Of a stretch of DNA of 64,000 bases, positions 1 through 15,300 are shown piece after piece. The stretch is from positions 26,788,432 to 26,852,431 of the forward strand of contig OX104113.1 in NCBI GenBank assembly GCA_944474755.1, given 5' to 3'. The notes beneath the pieces were generated by a model. The model was not told the DNA's origin. It was given only the letters and a program-made list of their open reading frames with translations, and ran no database searches. Numbering within the stretch: position 1 is the first letter of the stretch; every line of letters begins with the position of its first letter. The DNA is from Limnoperna fortunei (Eukaryota; Mollusca; Bivalvia; Mytilida; Modiolidae). The position numbers and the translations under genes were made by a program.

Positions 1-209
1 TTCTAGCATGTGGATTTTAGTTACTTGGCTAATCTAAGTTCTAGCATGTGGATTTTAGTTACCTGGCTAATCTAAGTTCTAGCATGTGGATTTTAGTTAC
101 CTTGCTAATCTAAGTTCTAACATGTGGATTTTAGTTACCTGGCTAATCTAAGTTCTAGCATGTGGATTTTAGTTACCTGGCTAATCTAAGTTCTAGCATG
201 TGGATTTTA
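1..209 (-). repeat. 38-bp minisatellite made of DRC7 exon 17 end plus its donor
   Basis: Five full 38-bp units and a partial one, nearly identical, extending past the left edge. On the coding strand each unit carries the last ~33 bases of exon 17 (from AAAATCCACATGC to TTAGCCAG) followed by GTAACT. In unit 1-38 the base before the GT is altered, giving CCAAGTAACT. Reading on from the exon frame meets TAA at once, so the array cannot extend the protein. Confidence 0.95.
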
Positions 210-316
210 AACAATGTCTCTTGACAGAAAGTCATATATTTCTCTTCATCTTCTTTGTTACAGGACAGTTGGTTCTGGTGGTACCAGGCTTGCTTCTCTG
301 TCAACATTTGAGTCTC
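177..316 (-). CDS. DRC7: DRC7 exon 17 (residues 801-846 and 2 bases), 3' end seeds the 38-bp array
   Basis: 140 nt, phase 0-2, acceptor TTCACAG|G. It encodes ETQMLTEKQAWYHQNQLS, then EEKYMTFCQETLFKIHMLEL and RLA. It matches the DRC7 stretch 'ETQELQ.KQ.WY..NQ...EDE..Y...C...F.I..LE.RL'. The donor CCAG|GTAACT at 176-175 and the preceding ~33 exon bases form the unit of the array that runs off the left edge. The final C-terminal exon is outside the window. Confidence 0.9.
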
Positions 317-3300
317 CTGTGAACATAACAATCATTATAAATATGTAAAATCCTCCTTCTGCCACCATAATAATAAGTCTTTCACATTATCACACATACA
401 ATAAAAAAAATCGAAGATATCGACTTCCAAGTGTTCATAAAACAATAACTCAAGGAACAACAAATTCATGGTTGAAAATGCAAGTACATGTATTTTTTTT
501 TCTTCTAAAATTGATTGGCAGACATGAGTCTGCCAAGGAAATTTACATATGTATGTTAATGTTTTTAATGACAAGACACATTTTTAGGAGATTTATCACT
601 TCAGGAAGACTTAAATGATTAGACAATATTTATATCCAGGGGGGATAAGATATAATGATTTTCATTAATTTTAGTTTTCAAAACACTTCACAAAATCTGA
701 GAGAAACAATAGTAAACAAAATATACTTTTCCAGTTTTACTTGAACACCATTTCATTTTTCATTGTTGTGGTACAATTGTACTCATAGCGCCAGACATAT
801 TGTCAAGTGCTCTCCTTATATGTTATAGATTTTTAATGAAGCATGTTTATATCATCCACATACAAACCTCCTAGCAATGCATACCTCAAACATAATGAAA
901 AACAATTTTTAAATGAATTTTTTTTATAACAATGTCATTTAACAGTATTGATTTTTGTTCCCAGTAAAAGTAAACTGAAATGTATCACATAAAAATGTAT
1001 GACATTATATTCAATGCTGCAGTCATTTTAGTAAATGAATTGAATTCACATAACTGAGGAAATCTATTTATTTTCTTTTGACATTTTTACACAATCAGTG
1101 CACTAATGTTTTAATTTTTAATTTTTTTTTAATTCAGCTGTTATATAATCCAGAAAAATGAGAAATATTTTTTCCTACAAATAATTGATGCAATAAACCA
1201 CAATTTTCAGTACAGCTGTCACAAAGGAATTGTGTGAAGGACCGTTTGTCAAAGGACGTCAATAATCTTGTTATTTGATGTAAACTAACCGACTTATTTA
1301 CTTACACATAGATAGAAAGGTTTTAGTAAGTTCATGACAAAGACTGACCAAGCTCACATGGTAACTCTCTAAATAAAACATTTTAGGTAGATGATGTATG
1401 TGTTCATATTCTTAACATTACTTTTTCCTAAATTTGAAATTTAAACTTAATTATACAAATCTTGAACAGAGAGCATAAACAAGCCATCTTCTTTTAAGCA
1501 AAAATATAAAAAGAAACAGCTAATTGTTCCAGAACAATTGAAAGATTCTCTCATGTTTTCAAAATATAGTATAACGTCAACTGTTCCTTTTAATAAATGA
1601 TGACAAGAAATAGCCAAATAAAGTAATTTTGAGATAACTAGACAAAGTCGATCTAGCGATCACTAATACCCCCGCAATTTGTAAAAATTTCTAACGTTTT
1701 TCGTGGACTGTGACCTTGAAATTTTATAGATTTCCACCAAAATCAATAGGCTTTTTACCAACAAAATATATAACAATATTTTACAGTTTCATTAAAATCG
1801 AATGCAAACTTTTTGAGTTATTGTCCGGAAACAACTTTTTTTCGTGGACTGTGACCTAGAAATTTGATGGATTTCCCCCAAAATCAATAGGCTTCTTACC
1901 AACCTGATATATAACAATATCCCAAAGTTTCATTCAAATCACATGCAAACTTTTTGAGTTATCGTCCGGAAATAACTTTTTTGTAAAAATTTCTAACGTT
2001 TTACGTGGACTGTGACCTTGAAATTTAACCCATTTCCCCCAAAATCGAAAGGCTTTTTACAAACCTGATATATAACAATATCCCAAAGTTTCATTCAAAT
2101 TGAATGCAAACTTTTTGAGTTATTGTCCGGAAACAACTTTTTTGTAAAAATTTCTAACATTTTTCGTGGACTGTGACCTTGAAATTTGACGTATTTCCCC
2201 CAAAATCAACAGGCTTCTTACCAACCTGATATATGACAATATCCCAAAGTTTCATTCAAATCAGATGTAAACTTTTTGAGTTATTGTCCGGAAACGACTT
2301 ATTTGTTAAAATTTCCAACGTTTTTCGTGGACTGTGACCTTGAAATTTGACGGATTTCCCCCAAAATCAATAGGCTTCTTACCAACCTGATATATAACAA
2401 TATCCCAAAGTTTCATTCAAATCGAATGTTAACTTTTTGAATTATCATCCGAAAACCAAATGTGGACGGACGGACGGACGGACGGACATGAGGACCACTA
2501 TATACCCCCGACTCTGTCGAGCGGGGGTATGATAAAAATGTGACAGAACATGGTCTTTTGACTAACAATATATATATCATTTAATATCCACCTGAATCCC
2601 AAATCTATGGTTTCAACTTAGTTTTAAATAGAAATTGATTTTGGACAGTTGGAAGTGCTTTTTTTTTGTGGAAAATTTTAGACTGTCATTATATATGGCT
2701 GCACTTTTAGCAGCCAGAAGTGACATTTGAAAACCTGAGTGCCTCATTTGGGTAAAATGTACTATGTGAAGTTTTGTGAAAACAGATATGAATTAATTTA
2801 AATGTCAAGAATGGCAATAGTATTTATGCAATAGGTTTTGGTTTACAATGAGTGTGCAGTTCCTACAAATATTATATCTTGTTTATTTGAGCAGAAGAAC
2901 CAAATACTCTTCATCATTTTACACTAAGAATTTGACATTGTGTCCCATTGTTATTTTATTGATCATAAGCTAATTGAAAGAATTTCTGCTGACCTTTTCA
3001 TATCTGGCTTGTATCAAATTAGCTTTGTTAATGAGACGATCTTTAAGGTCCTTCAATGCTTCAGTTTTCAGCGTGTATGCTTCCTCTCGGGTGATTTTAT
3101 CTCCTTGAACAATCCTGGCAATAAACGGAGCTAGGTAATCTATCTCCATGTCTTGTTTTCTCATTTTCTCTTCCAGTTGTTGGCGCTCCTGTAATTAGTT
3201 ATTAATAATTTATCATTAACAAAGTGCAATAACAAAATGATTAAAAACTATTCCCAGATGCAACTCCCACTCAAAATGTGTAGGACATATTGCATATTTC

Positions 3301-6300
3301 TTTCTTTCAAAATATGTTTACAACATTCAGTGGGATCAATTTCAGTCAAGTCAATGTAAATAGCATGCAATGATTCCATTAATTCATATAAATAATAACC
3401 ACAAAATAAACTTAATAACCATATTAACTAAAAATATAGCAAATAACAACCATGTCATTGTGAAGAAACAATACAATTTTATGAAGTTTTAAACCAGGAA
3501 AGGTTATGTCTAACTTGATTCTATAGAACTATAGAAATAATAAGAGAGTGAATGTCAACATTACTTCTCTATATCATGTAAAAACATAGTTTATATTAGA
3601 ATCTTATTGTGCCAGTTCCAAGAATAATGTTTATATTTAAAACAGTATTAAAAAACTCCCTAGAAAGTATGTCCCCGCAGCTGAGAATAAAGGTTAATTC
3701 GATAGTTTTTTACAAAGTATATAATAATGCCCCCTCCGTATGCAAGTCAATTCATAGTTTTAAAGACTATTGCACTAAAAGCAAAATCTTTGGACATGCA
3801 AGCCTTCATTATGTGTATAAACATCCTTCAAAATATGCTGTAGCCCAAAAATGTAGGAGAAGGTAGCCATGCACCCCAATCTAGACAAATGGATGAACAG
3901 TGCAACAAACAGATAGACAGAAAAGGGTATTAATATGACCCTCCGACGAATCAATTATAAAATCTTAAAATTATAAGTTTGTGTCTGTAACACCAGGGTT
4001 ACAATGGAAAACAATGCTTACATGTACATGTTTATCAGAATTTCGATTGTTCTAGTTCAATGTACATGTGTATCAGGATTGTCCTAGTTCTATGTACATG
4101 TGTATCAGGATTGTCCTAGTTCTTTGTACATGTGTATCAGGATTTTATTGTCCTAGTTCTATGTACATGTGTATCAGAATTTGATTGTATTAGTTCTATG
4201 TTCTATGTATCAGGATTTGATGTCCTAGTTCTATGTACATGAGTATCAGGATTTGATTGTCCTAGTTCTATGTACATGTGTATCAGGATTTGATTGTATT
4301 AGTTCTATGTACATGTGTATTAGGATTTGACTGTCCTAGTTCTATGTAGATGTGTATCAGGATTTGATTGTCCTAGTTCTATGTACATGTGTATCAGGAT
4401 TTTATTGTCCTAGTTCTGTGTACATGTGTATTAGGATTTGACTGTCCTAGATCTAAGTACATGTGTATCAGGATAGTCCTAGTTCTATGTACATGTGTAT
4501 CATGATTTTGTTGTCCTAGTTCTATGTACATGTGTATCAGGATTTGATTGTATTAGTTCTATGTACATGTGTATTAGGATTTGACTGTCCTAGTTCTATG
4601 TAGATGTGTATCAGGATTTGATTGTCCTAGTTCTATGTACATGTGTATCAGGATTTTATTGTCCTAGTTCTATGTACATGTGTATTAGGATTTGACTGTC
4701 CTAGTTCTAAGTACATGTGTATCAGGATAGTCCTAGTTCTATGTACATGTGTATCATGATTTTGTTGTCCTAGTTCTATGTATATGTGTACATGTATTAG
4801 GATTTGCTTGTCCTAGTTCTATGTACATGTCTATCAGGATTTGATTGTCCTAGTTCTATCTACATGAGTATCAGAAATTGACTGTCCTATATTATAGTTC
4901 TATGTACATGTGTATCAGGATTTGATTGTACTAGTTCTATGTACATGTGTATCAGGATTTGATTGTCCTAGTTCTATGTACATGTGTATCAGGATTTGAT
5001 TGTCCTAGTTCTATGAACATGTGTATCAGGAATTGATTGTCCTAGTTCTATGTACATGTGTATAAGGATTTGACTGTCCTAGTTCTATGCACATGTGTAT
5101 CAGGATTTGATTGTTCTAGTTCTATGTACATGTGTATCAGGATTTGATTGTCTTAATTTTGTACATGTGTATTAGGATTTGACTGTCCTAGTTCTATCTA
5201 CATGTGTAACATGATTTGATTGTCCTAGTTCTATGTACATGCATTATCAGTATTTGATTGTCCTAGCTCTATGTACATGTGTATCAAGATTTGATTGTCC
5301 TAGTTCTATGTACATGTGTATCAGGATTTGATTGTTCTAGTTCTATGTACATGTGTATCAGGATTTTATTGTCCTAGTTCTATGTACATGTGTATTAGGA
5401 TTTGACTGTCCTAGTTCTATGTACATGTGTATCAGGATTCTCCTAGTTCTATGTACATGTGTATCAGGATTTTGTTGTCCTAGTTCTATGTACATGTGTA
5501 TCAGGATTTGATTGTTCTAGTTCTATCTACATAAGTATCAGAAATTGATTGTCCTAGTTCTATGTACATGTGTATCAGGATTTGATTGTGCTAGTTCTAT
5601 GTACATGTGTATCAGGATTTGATTGTATGAGTTCTATGTACATGTGTATCAGGGTTTGATTGTACTAGTTCTATGTACATGTGTATCAGGATTTGATTGT
5701 ACTAGTTCTATGTACATGTGTATCATGATTTGATTGTATGAGTTCTATGTACATGTGTATTAGGATTTGATTGTCTTAGTTCTATGTACATGTGTATCGG
5801 TATTTTATTGTATTAGTTCAATGTACATGTGTACATTTGTGTCTGTAACACCAGGGTTACAATGGAAAACAATGCTTACATGTACATGTTTATCAGAATT
5901 TCGATTGTTCTAGTTCTATGTACATGTGTATCAGGATTGTCCTAGTTCTATGTACATGTGTATCAGGATTGTCCTAGTTCTTTGTACATGTGTATCAGGA
6001 TTTTATTGTCCTAGTTCTATGTACATGTGTATCAGAATTTGATTGTATTAGTTCTATGTTCTATGTATCAGGATTGTCCTAGTTCTATGTACATGTACAT
6101 CAGGCTTTGATGTCCTAGTTCTATGTACATGTGTATTAGGATTTGATGTCCTAGTTCTATGTACATGTGTATCAGGATTTGATTGTCCTAGTTCTATGTA
6201 CATGTGTATCAGGATTGGATTGTCCCATTTCTATGTACATGTGTATCAGAATTTGATTGCCCTAGTTTCATGTACATGTGTATCAGGTTTTGATTGTCCT

Positions 6301-9300
6301 AGTTCTATGTACATGTGTATCAGGATTTGATTGTCCTAGTTCTATGTCCATGTGTATCAGGATTTGACTGTCCTAGTTCTATGTACATGTGTATCAGGAT
6401 TTGATTGTCCTAGTTCTATGTAGATATGTATCAGGATTTGATTGTCCTAGTTCTATGTACATGTGTATCAGGATTTGATTGTCCTAGTTCTATGTCCATG
6501 TGTATCAGGATTTGATTGTCCTAGTTCTATGTAGATGTGTATCAGTATTTGATTGTCCTAGTTCTATTTACATGTGTATCAAGATTTTACTGTCCTAGTT
6601 CTATGTACATATGTATCAGGATTTGATTGTCCTAGTTCTATGTAGATGTGTATCAGGATTTGATTGTCCTAGTTCTATGTAGATGTGTATCAGTATTTGA
6701 TTGTCCTAGTTCTATGTACATGTGTATCAGGATTTGACTGTCCTAGTTCTATGTACATGTGTATCAGGATTTAATTGTCCTAGTTCTATGTACATGTGTA
6801 TCAGGATTGTCCTAGTTCTATGTACATGTGTATCAGGATTTGATTGTATTAGTTCTATGTACATGTGTATCAGGATTTGATTGCCCTAGTTTCATGTACA
6901 TGTGTATCAGGTTTTGATTGTCCTATTTCTATGTACATGTGTATTAGGATTTGATTGTCCTAGTTCTATGTCCATGTGTATCAGGATTTGATTGTCCTAG
7001 TTTCATGTACATGTGTATCAGGTTTTGATTGTCCTAGTTCTATGTACATGTGTATCAGGATTTGATTGTCCTAGTTCTATGTCCATGTGTATCAGGATTT
7101 GATTGTCCTAGTTCTATGTACATGTGTATCAGGATTTGATTGTCCTAGTTCTATGTAGATATGTATCAGGATTTGATTGTCCTAGTTCTATGTACATGTG
7201 TATCAGGATTTGATTGTCCTAGTTCTATGTCCATGTGTATCAGGATTTGATTGTCCTAGTTCTATGTAGATGTGTATCAGTATTTGATTGTCCTAGTTCT
7301 ATTTACATGTGTATCAAGATTTGACTGTCCTAGTTCTATGTACATGTGTATCAGGATTTGATTGTCCTAGTTCTATGTAGATGTGTATCAGGATTTGATT
7401 GTCCTAGTTCTATGTAGATGTGTATCAGTATTTGATTGTCCTAGTTCTATGTACATGTGTATCAGGATTTGACTGTCCTAGTTCTATGTACATGTGTATC
7501 AGGATTTGATTGTCCTAGTTCTATGTACATGTGTATCAGGATTGTCCTAGTTCTATGTACATGTGTATCAGGATTTGATTGTATTAGTTCTATGTACATG
7601 TGTATTAGGATTTGACTGTCCTAGTTCTATCTACATGTGTATCAGGATTTGATTGTCCTAGTTCTATGTACATGTGTATCAGGATTTGATTGTATTAGTT
7701 CTATGTACATGTGTATTAAGATTTGACTGTCCTAGTTCTATCTACATGTGTATCAGGATTTGATTGTCCTAGTTCTATGTACATGTGTATCAGGATTTGA
7801 TTGTCCTAGTTCTATGCACATGTGTATCAGGATTTGATTGTCCTAGTTCTATGTACATGAGTATCAGTATTTGAGTGTCCTAGTTCTATGTACATGTGTA
7901 TCAGGATTTGATTGTCCTAGTTCTATGTACATGTGTATCAGGATTTGATTGTATTAGTTCTATGTACATGTGTATTAAGATTTGACTGTCCTAGTTCTAT
8001 CTACATGTGTATCAGGATTTGATTGTCCTAGTTCTATGTACATGTGTATCAGGATTTGATTGTCCTAGTTCTATGTACATGTGTATCAGGATTTTATTGT
8101 CCTAGTTCTATGTACATGTGTATCAGGATTGTCCTAGTTCTATGTTCATGTGTATCATGATTTTGTTGTCCTAGTTCTATGTATATGTGTACATGTATTA
8201 GGATTTGCTTGTCCTAGTTATATGTACATGTCTATCAGAAATTGATTGTCCTAGTTCTATGTACATGTGTATCAGGATTTGATTGTGCTAGTTCTATGTA
8301 CATGTGTATCAGGATTTGATTGTATTAGTTCTATGTACATGTGTATCAGGATTTGATTGTGCTAGTTCTATGTACATGTGTATCAGGATTTGATTGTATG
8401 AGTTCTATGTACATGTGTATTAGGATTTGATTGTCTTAGTTCTATGTACATGTGTATCGGTATTTTATTGTATTAGTTCAATGTACATGTGTATTAGGAT
8501 TTTATTGTATTAGTTCCATGTACATGTGCATAATATTTATATATAGAAATGCATTGAAAAAAAACATCAATATTTAATTCTGAAAATTAAATGTTTTGTT
8601 AAGTAAATTCTGTAACAGCATGATTTACAAATAAAACTTCTCTGAGTGTTGATATAGATAAATGATCAGTTATGTTCATTTTAACAACTATTATTTATAT
8701 ATATGAAGACTGACAAAAGGTTAACTAGAGAACATGCAAGCTATTGTTTCTGTCTTAGAGAAAAATTAAAATTTAATCTGGATCTGATGTAAGGATGAGT
8801 AAACTAGTTACAGCCTGGGAGAGATGACAAGAAATTAACATGACATATTGATTTACTGGCGACAACATCTAATGAAGCTTAATGACTTGTCACTGTTATT
8901 TCCTTCTTTGTACGATTAATGTCATTCTGTAAATGTTGTTGTTTGGTATTTGTGCAAACTATGTAAATAACTAACAAACCCATAATATTTTTTTTCTTTC
9001 AAATTAAAAGCAGACATTAAAAACATAAATCAGAATCCATGTTTATGGATTGATATCAAGCAAAATGATAATATGTATAGAAGTAGTATTTTGTGAATTC
9101 CCCACTTATGTTAAAAAGCTTGATCCTCCCCTGGAATTTATTCTAACATTTAAAGATAAAATAAGAATTTTGTTCTTAATACTAAAACAATACAATTAAA
9201 CTAAAAAGATCAAATGATTTTTCATATAATGTTCAAGAAAAGCAGTAAAAAGAAATTTCTGTGATGTCATTTTTATTAGTGGGGTACCAATTTTTTCAAT

Positions 9301-12300
9301 GAATAATGACCTCTAGACTATCTATAATGATGGTAAGCTGACATAAGAAACTGCTATGGAATGGTTGATTACATGAATAATGACGACTCATGTTCAAAGT
9401 GGATTGTTATGTTGATATGTTTTGATAGATATGACAATTTTGCATTATGAAAAACTTTTGTGTGTTTATGAAACTAAACAGAAATAAAATTGATCGAAAA
9501 GCATCATTGATATGATTAATTTTGTAATCCGGTCAGTATTGAAAGTACTTCCTGTTGAGAGTTTTTGTTGTAAATTGTTGATGTATACACAAATATTAAA
9601 GTAACTTTGTTAATTGAAATAACAATCAATGAAGCAATCTATTAACACCGTTTATACTGATTTCCATCTTTAAAAACCAATAACTATATCATCAAGTTAA
9701 TTGTCAAACAAATAAACTTCATCTTTCCCCCAGGGAATTTATGACGAATTTACAGTGAAGTGTTTATTTAGATTGGTTTTAATTAGTGACATGTTTATTA
9801 ATTATGTTAATTATGTTAACAGTTACAAAACAAAATCTGTTTAATTTTATTACTTCATGTTCTTTCAAAAACAAAACAGTCCATATGCCGTTTTCATGAT
9901 AGGTAGTTAGATGTATACTATCATGTGATATATGGTATCACATGATTTTATTTAGGGCACTTAACTAAACGTACAGTCTTTTAAAATTGTGTAAACGACA
10001 TAAAACGACCCCCTTCTGTATGCTTCGTGTGGGCACAACAAAGAACAGCTTTCGTTTTGCATCGTTTTTCTTAAGCCATCCCATTTCATTTACATGTTGC
10101 CGCTTTCCACTAAAATACCATAAATTTCTATGAAATCCCATGATTAACATTACAAAAGTCACCTCCCGAGAGTGATTATATCTTGAAAATGATGTATTAG
10201 AAAATGTACAGACTAACACTGTATGTGAATACCAAAAATTTGTAAGCAATTGCAACATCTTTTATTTTTTCCGATTCCACGAACCACAAATTTAAGAATC
10301 CCACAAGTGTCTTTATTCCTCCAAACACGAAATTTGATAATCACAAAAATAAATGAAACTACACTATATATTTTTAAGGTTGACAATAAGCTAGAAATTT
10401 TGAACTATAAAGTAGATAAATTCTAAGTAGATACTGAACTTAAAGATACAGTTTATAGCAGATATAACTTTTATATAATTCATTACTAGTAGAACCAAGA
10501 TTGATATCTATATTGAATTCTCCAGCAGACTTTAAAGGTACATTCTATATTATACAGTACACAAAATAACTTCATGTGATAATAGTATACATCTAGGCTT
10601 CATTTGCCAGCAATAAGATTATATGTACTTGGTTAAATATTAGTTATCATCTTTAAATTAATTAATGCACAGAGATTGTTGAATGATCAGAATGTAGACA
10701 CAGTCCTGGGGCCAACAATTAGTTTGGTTAACTCTACCAGAATAATACCACAACCCCTGCGGAAGTTTCCTTAATGGTGCATAGAAATCAAGGGCAACAT
10801 GTTCAACACAAGCAAAAAATAGTTGTTTGACTGATTATCAGTAATATTTCTGTTAAATGGCTTGAAGGGTGACTGTATGGATTCAAAAGTCAATTTTTAT
10901 AAAGATCACATTATAAAGGAAATACAATTCTTTCAGGTTTTTCCCATCTAATTTTGTACAACAATTTTCTTCAAAAAGCTACAAACAACATTTGCCATGA
11001 TCTTAAAAGACTAATTAAAAAACTGAAATCACAACAGAAGACATGATACAAATATGACCTTATATCATTGACAAGTTCATTAGTATAGTTCTTGATTTCA
11101 ATGATCTATAAATTATACTTAATTACTGGCCTCTAACAACAATTTAAGATTTCTCAAAAATAATGAGCAACATTTATTTAACCATAAGTATATTGCAGGT
11201 TTGAGGTTATTATGAGAAAGTTAATAGTTTCACTATAAATATATTGCCTAAGCTGGATTTTATACATTTTTAGTACACTTTTTTCTTACTAAATGTTAAC
11301 TAAGAAGTTTTTATGTCTGTTTTCTTGAACAACTCTTATATTTACTATATTCTATTAAAAGCTCTCCTTAGTAACTGACCCTCATATTTTCCAATTTTTT
11401 GTTATTATTTCCCTTTATGGTTTTCTTTAGTTTTTTGTTTACCATACTTTACTTTAAATTTTTTTATGCCTGTCTTTTGTTTGTATATCTGTTTTAAGTT
11501 GTCTTTTGGAAATAAGAGTTGCTTCTGTTCGTTTTGTGTAATCTTTTGTTTGTTTTGTCTTTTTTGCTTTACGATAGTGTTATAATAAACCTAGATATCT
11601 GTATTGTTATGGTATGAGACTAAAGAGGGATGTCTTCAATTGGTTTTACCCTATAACACAATTTGTGTGCTTGTTTCAAGCCAGGATATTAGTGAGCATT
11701 GCACATGGTCACTATACGGTAATATGTAGTGATCCATGGCAGATGGTAGCTGAGCTATCCATAGAAAATATTGAAGGTGCACACTAAAATTCAATTAACA
11801 GCAGATTAGAAAATGAATTTGAAATAGATAAAAAAATAAGTGTTTTTAAAAAAAAACAAAAGTAGACACAATTTTTGTAATCCCTGAAACACTCTACTTA
11901 AAAACTTACCATCATATGACATTCATGTGACGTCATTAACATATTAGAGGAAGTTGTGATATGACCACCGTGGATTGCCGAGGCACAGTTAGGGTGCTTG
12001 GAAGTAATGTCATGAATCATAAAATATGTGACACTCACATTCAGCGGTATTGTTTAGTTGATTACTAATTCACAGGCATTAAGGGTGCTACTTCTCAGTA
12101 TTGTTTGTTCATAAATTAGGAAGTGTTTGGGATCCCAATAACAGGTGTTCCACACACCATATAATGTTTTACCTGACTTCTCTAACTAAACCTGTGGATT
12201 ATGTCCTTGTTTTTGTCCTTTTTGTTGTTTTCTTCTTTGTTTCTTTTTGTATAACTGTTTTATTGATTTTTAAAGACATCATTATTCTAAACAAGCAATT

Positions 12301-15300
12301 AAGAAATAGTGACTGTTCAGCAAAAACAAAGTGATTTTTTCTTACCAGCTCTCTGCGATGTTTCTTGGCTTTTTCATTTCTTTCTGTGTCATACACTGAT
12401 ATATCTAGCTCTAACGTTGTTTCTTCCTTTGTTCTCTCATTCAAGATTTCTTTCACCTGATAAAAACCAGAAAATAAAATTTGTTATATATCTGTATGAT
12501 AATACAGTTTTTTTTATAAAATAAATAAAAAACAAAACAACAAAATTAGTGGACATCTCAGGCTATCTGCCTAGACCAATCAACTGGTATCATTTTAATT
12601 TCCAATCAGAATAAGACAAAATAGAGGAAATTCCAATACAATTTTGTTAAATTACAACAAACTAATATTTGGTGGTGGGGGTTGGCTATAATTCTATTAA
12701 AGCCAAGTACTTACAAAGGCCAACATGATTTTCTTAAATATAAACGTTTACAGACGTGTAAATATATTTAAAACAAATGATGTTTGGAATAAGAGCTAAT
12801 TTAATCAATTTTTTTATAACAACAATTATTTTGAAATATTTCAATACATGTAATAAGAAAGAAATGCAACAAAATGCAATAATGGAACATAAAAAGAATA
12901 AAAGGTTCTTCCATATGTTTTTGGGAAAGACCAGTTGATCTTTAACGAGTGATAGAAATTTTATGTCTTTTCACGAGTGGAGCGCAGCGGAACGAGCTAA
13001 AATACATTAAAAATTTCTATCACGAGTGAAAGTTCACACAGGCTTTCCCAAAAGCACATGAAAGTACCTATTTCTTCTGTAAACCAACAACTTTCACATT
13101 GCTATATCTTATAGACTCTCCATTGTTTTACTTTTATACTCCATTGTCTCTGACATCCAATCAGAACGCCAGAAACAAGAACGTCATAGTAGTTTCTGGC
13201 ATTTTGATTGGATGACGCAGCAAGTACAGATTTGTGGGCGTGAGCTCATCTGTACTGGGTCATCTGTACCAGAAATCTGCCATTTATGGAAGAAAACAGC
13301 AAGTGTAAAAATTTGAACTGTGATCTGAACCTTATTTCATCATTTCATCCAATATAATTGTCAACACCGATATTTTTTTGTGGCCAAACAAAAAATATTT
13401 GCTTAAAGTCATTCTTCGCTGCCAAATCCATCTATGTGTCTGGCCTTCAGTGACTATCATCACAGGCAGCACAAAAACCTAATTTGATCTGCCTGCTGAA
13501 GAACCATTTCAACTTTTATAGCGGACCACATGAAACCTTTCCTGAGTATAAGCTGGTGTTGGTCAGGGTATTTAAACTTTTGGAAGATGAACTGTCCCAT
13601 TGTTTGAATACAATACCTATTGTTCTCTGAGCAGTTTATTCCGTGGGTACTTTAAATCTGACAAGGAGAAGTCAATCATTGATTGATTAATTTTCATATG
13701 GAAAAAATGAAACACCCTTAGGAAAATATATATGCCTATACTTAATTGTATTATTACTAATTGTGACCAAATAATTATTGTAACAATATAATGTCAATGA
13801 ATTCTGAAGAAAGCCATATTTTATTTGAACAGTATAACATCTTTTTTTCACTAATACATCTTGCTGCCAGTCAAATTCCCCATAATTCTTCATTTAAAAA
13901 AAATAACAAAATGGGGTTTTCATTAAAAACAAGCATTTACAAATGAATATGGGTTTCCAGACATAATACAGAAAGCCTAACCACAGACAATTAAATGGGT
14001 AGGTAGTGCACAAGGTATAATTTAGTTGCATGCCAAAGAAACCAACCTAATGTGTAGATGTTAAAAGAGTGGACTAAGCAAATTGTAACAATTAGAAAAG
14101 CAACACTATTTAATCCATCCTATTTCTAGATTTTGTTTTCAGTCAGAATGTTCTTTTCACTGGTTTATTACCATTTCCCTAATGCGTTTTTATCTGGTGA
14201 CTTGTTATCACGATGACTTAGTACATATGAATACTGCTTTTATATAATAAAACAGATATTGAGATCAAACAGTGATTTCACTTTTGATTACACAAGAACT
14301 GCAATTTGTGATGCTGTGTTAGATGGAATAACTCATAAAAAATCATAGAACATTTTTAAAAACACTGTGGATATATTCATTAAAATTATCTCCCTTGTTG
14401 AGTGTCAATTTTCAGTTATTGTATAAAAATGGTGTATTTATTTTATTTAAAGGTGCTACTAATTTTACAATTTACGATTTAATGTATGAAAAACAAGAAT
14501 AAAAAAAGTTATTGTCATTTTGAGATTTTTTCACAAATCTATGGGGGCAGTTCCTCACATAATGACACATAAAATTAATTACATCAAACACAGAATAAAA
14601 AAAGAAACATAGCATGTAACCCTACTATTGGGTAAGGGATAACACTCTGTAGGTCAAACAAGAGAGACATAAATTCTGGGGTGAAACCAGGTGCTCCAAA
14701 ATTATGAGCATTACAAGCATTACCAACGACCCCCATGTTTTCTTTCTGTATGTATACTGAGTGGTAAGTTTATTTTGGTACAAGGAAAGACAATATTATT
14801 GAAATATGATAAATATAGATATAAACTGGGTAATACTAACCAATCAACAAACCCATGATCTCCCCAAATATAAACATGGTCATTATTAAGTACATGTACT
14901 AGTTGGTCAAACCAAAATGTTAAATACAAATTTCAACAACATAATTGGTTTGAATAAAAAATATGTCTGTTTAAAATACATGTAGAAATAGAAATAAATT
15001 GGAATTCAACAACAGAATTTTTTTTGGACATTAAAACATGTTGAAAATATTTGAAAACATGGCAAAATTATTTGCAAAATTTTGAAAAAGTTCAGCAATA
15101 GACAATTTTGTCCCTACAATCAGTGAAGTTTCATGTATTTTCACCATTGGGGAGTTTAATTTTTGGCATAGGAAAATTAATCAATGAGTGATTGACTTTT
15201 CCTTGTCAGATTTAAAGTACCCACTGAATAAACTGCAGAGAGAACAATAGGTATTGTATTCAAACAATGGGACAGTTCATCTTCCAAAAGTTTAAATACC

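Noticed and set aside
3609..3866. 85-aa plus-strand open frame near the 37-bp array
   Set aside because: It looks faintly transposon-like, but no family motif could be recognised, and it is unsupported as a gene.
3983..8530. CRISPR array
   Set aside because: Direct tandem units with no unique spacers, in an animal intron.
9965..10258. 97-aa open frame on the minus strand in DRC7 intron 15
   Set aside because: There is no recognisable domain, no splice or promoter context, and ordinary AT-rich composition.
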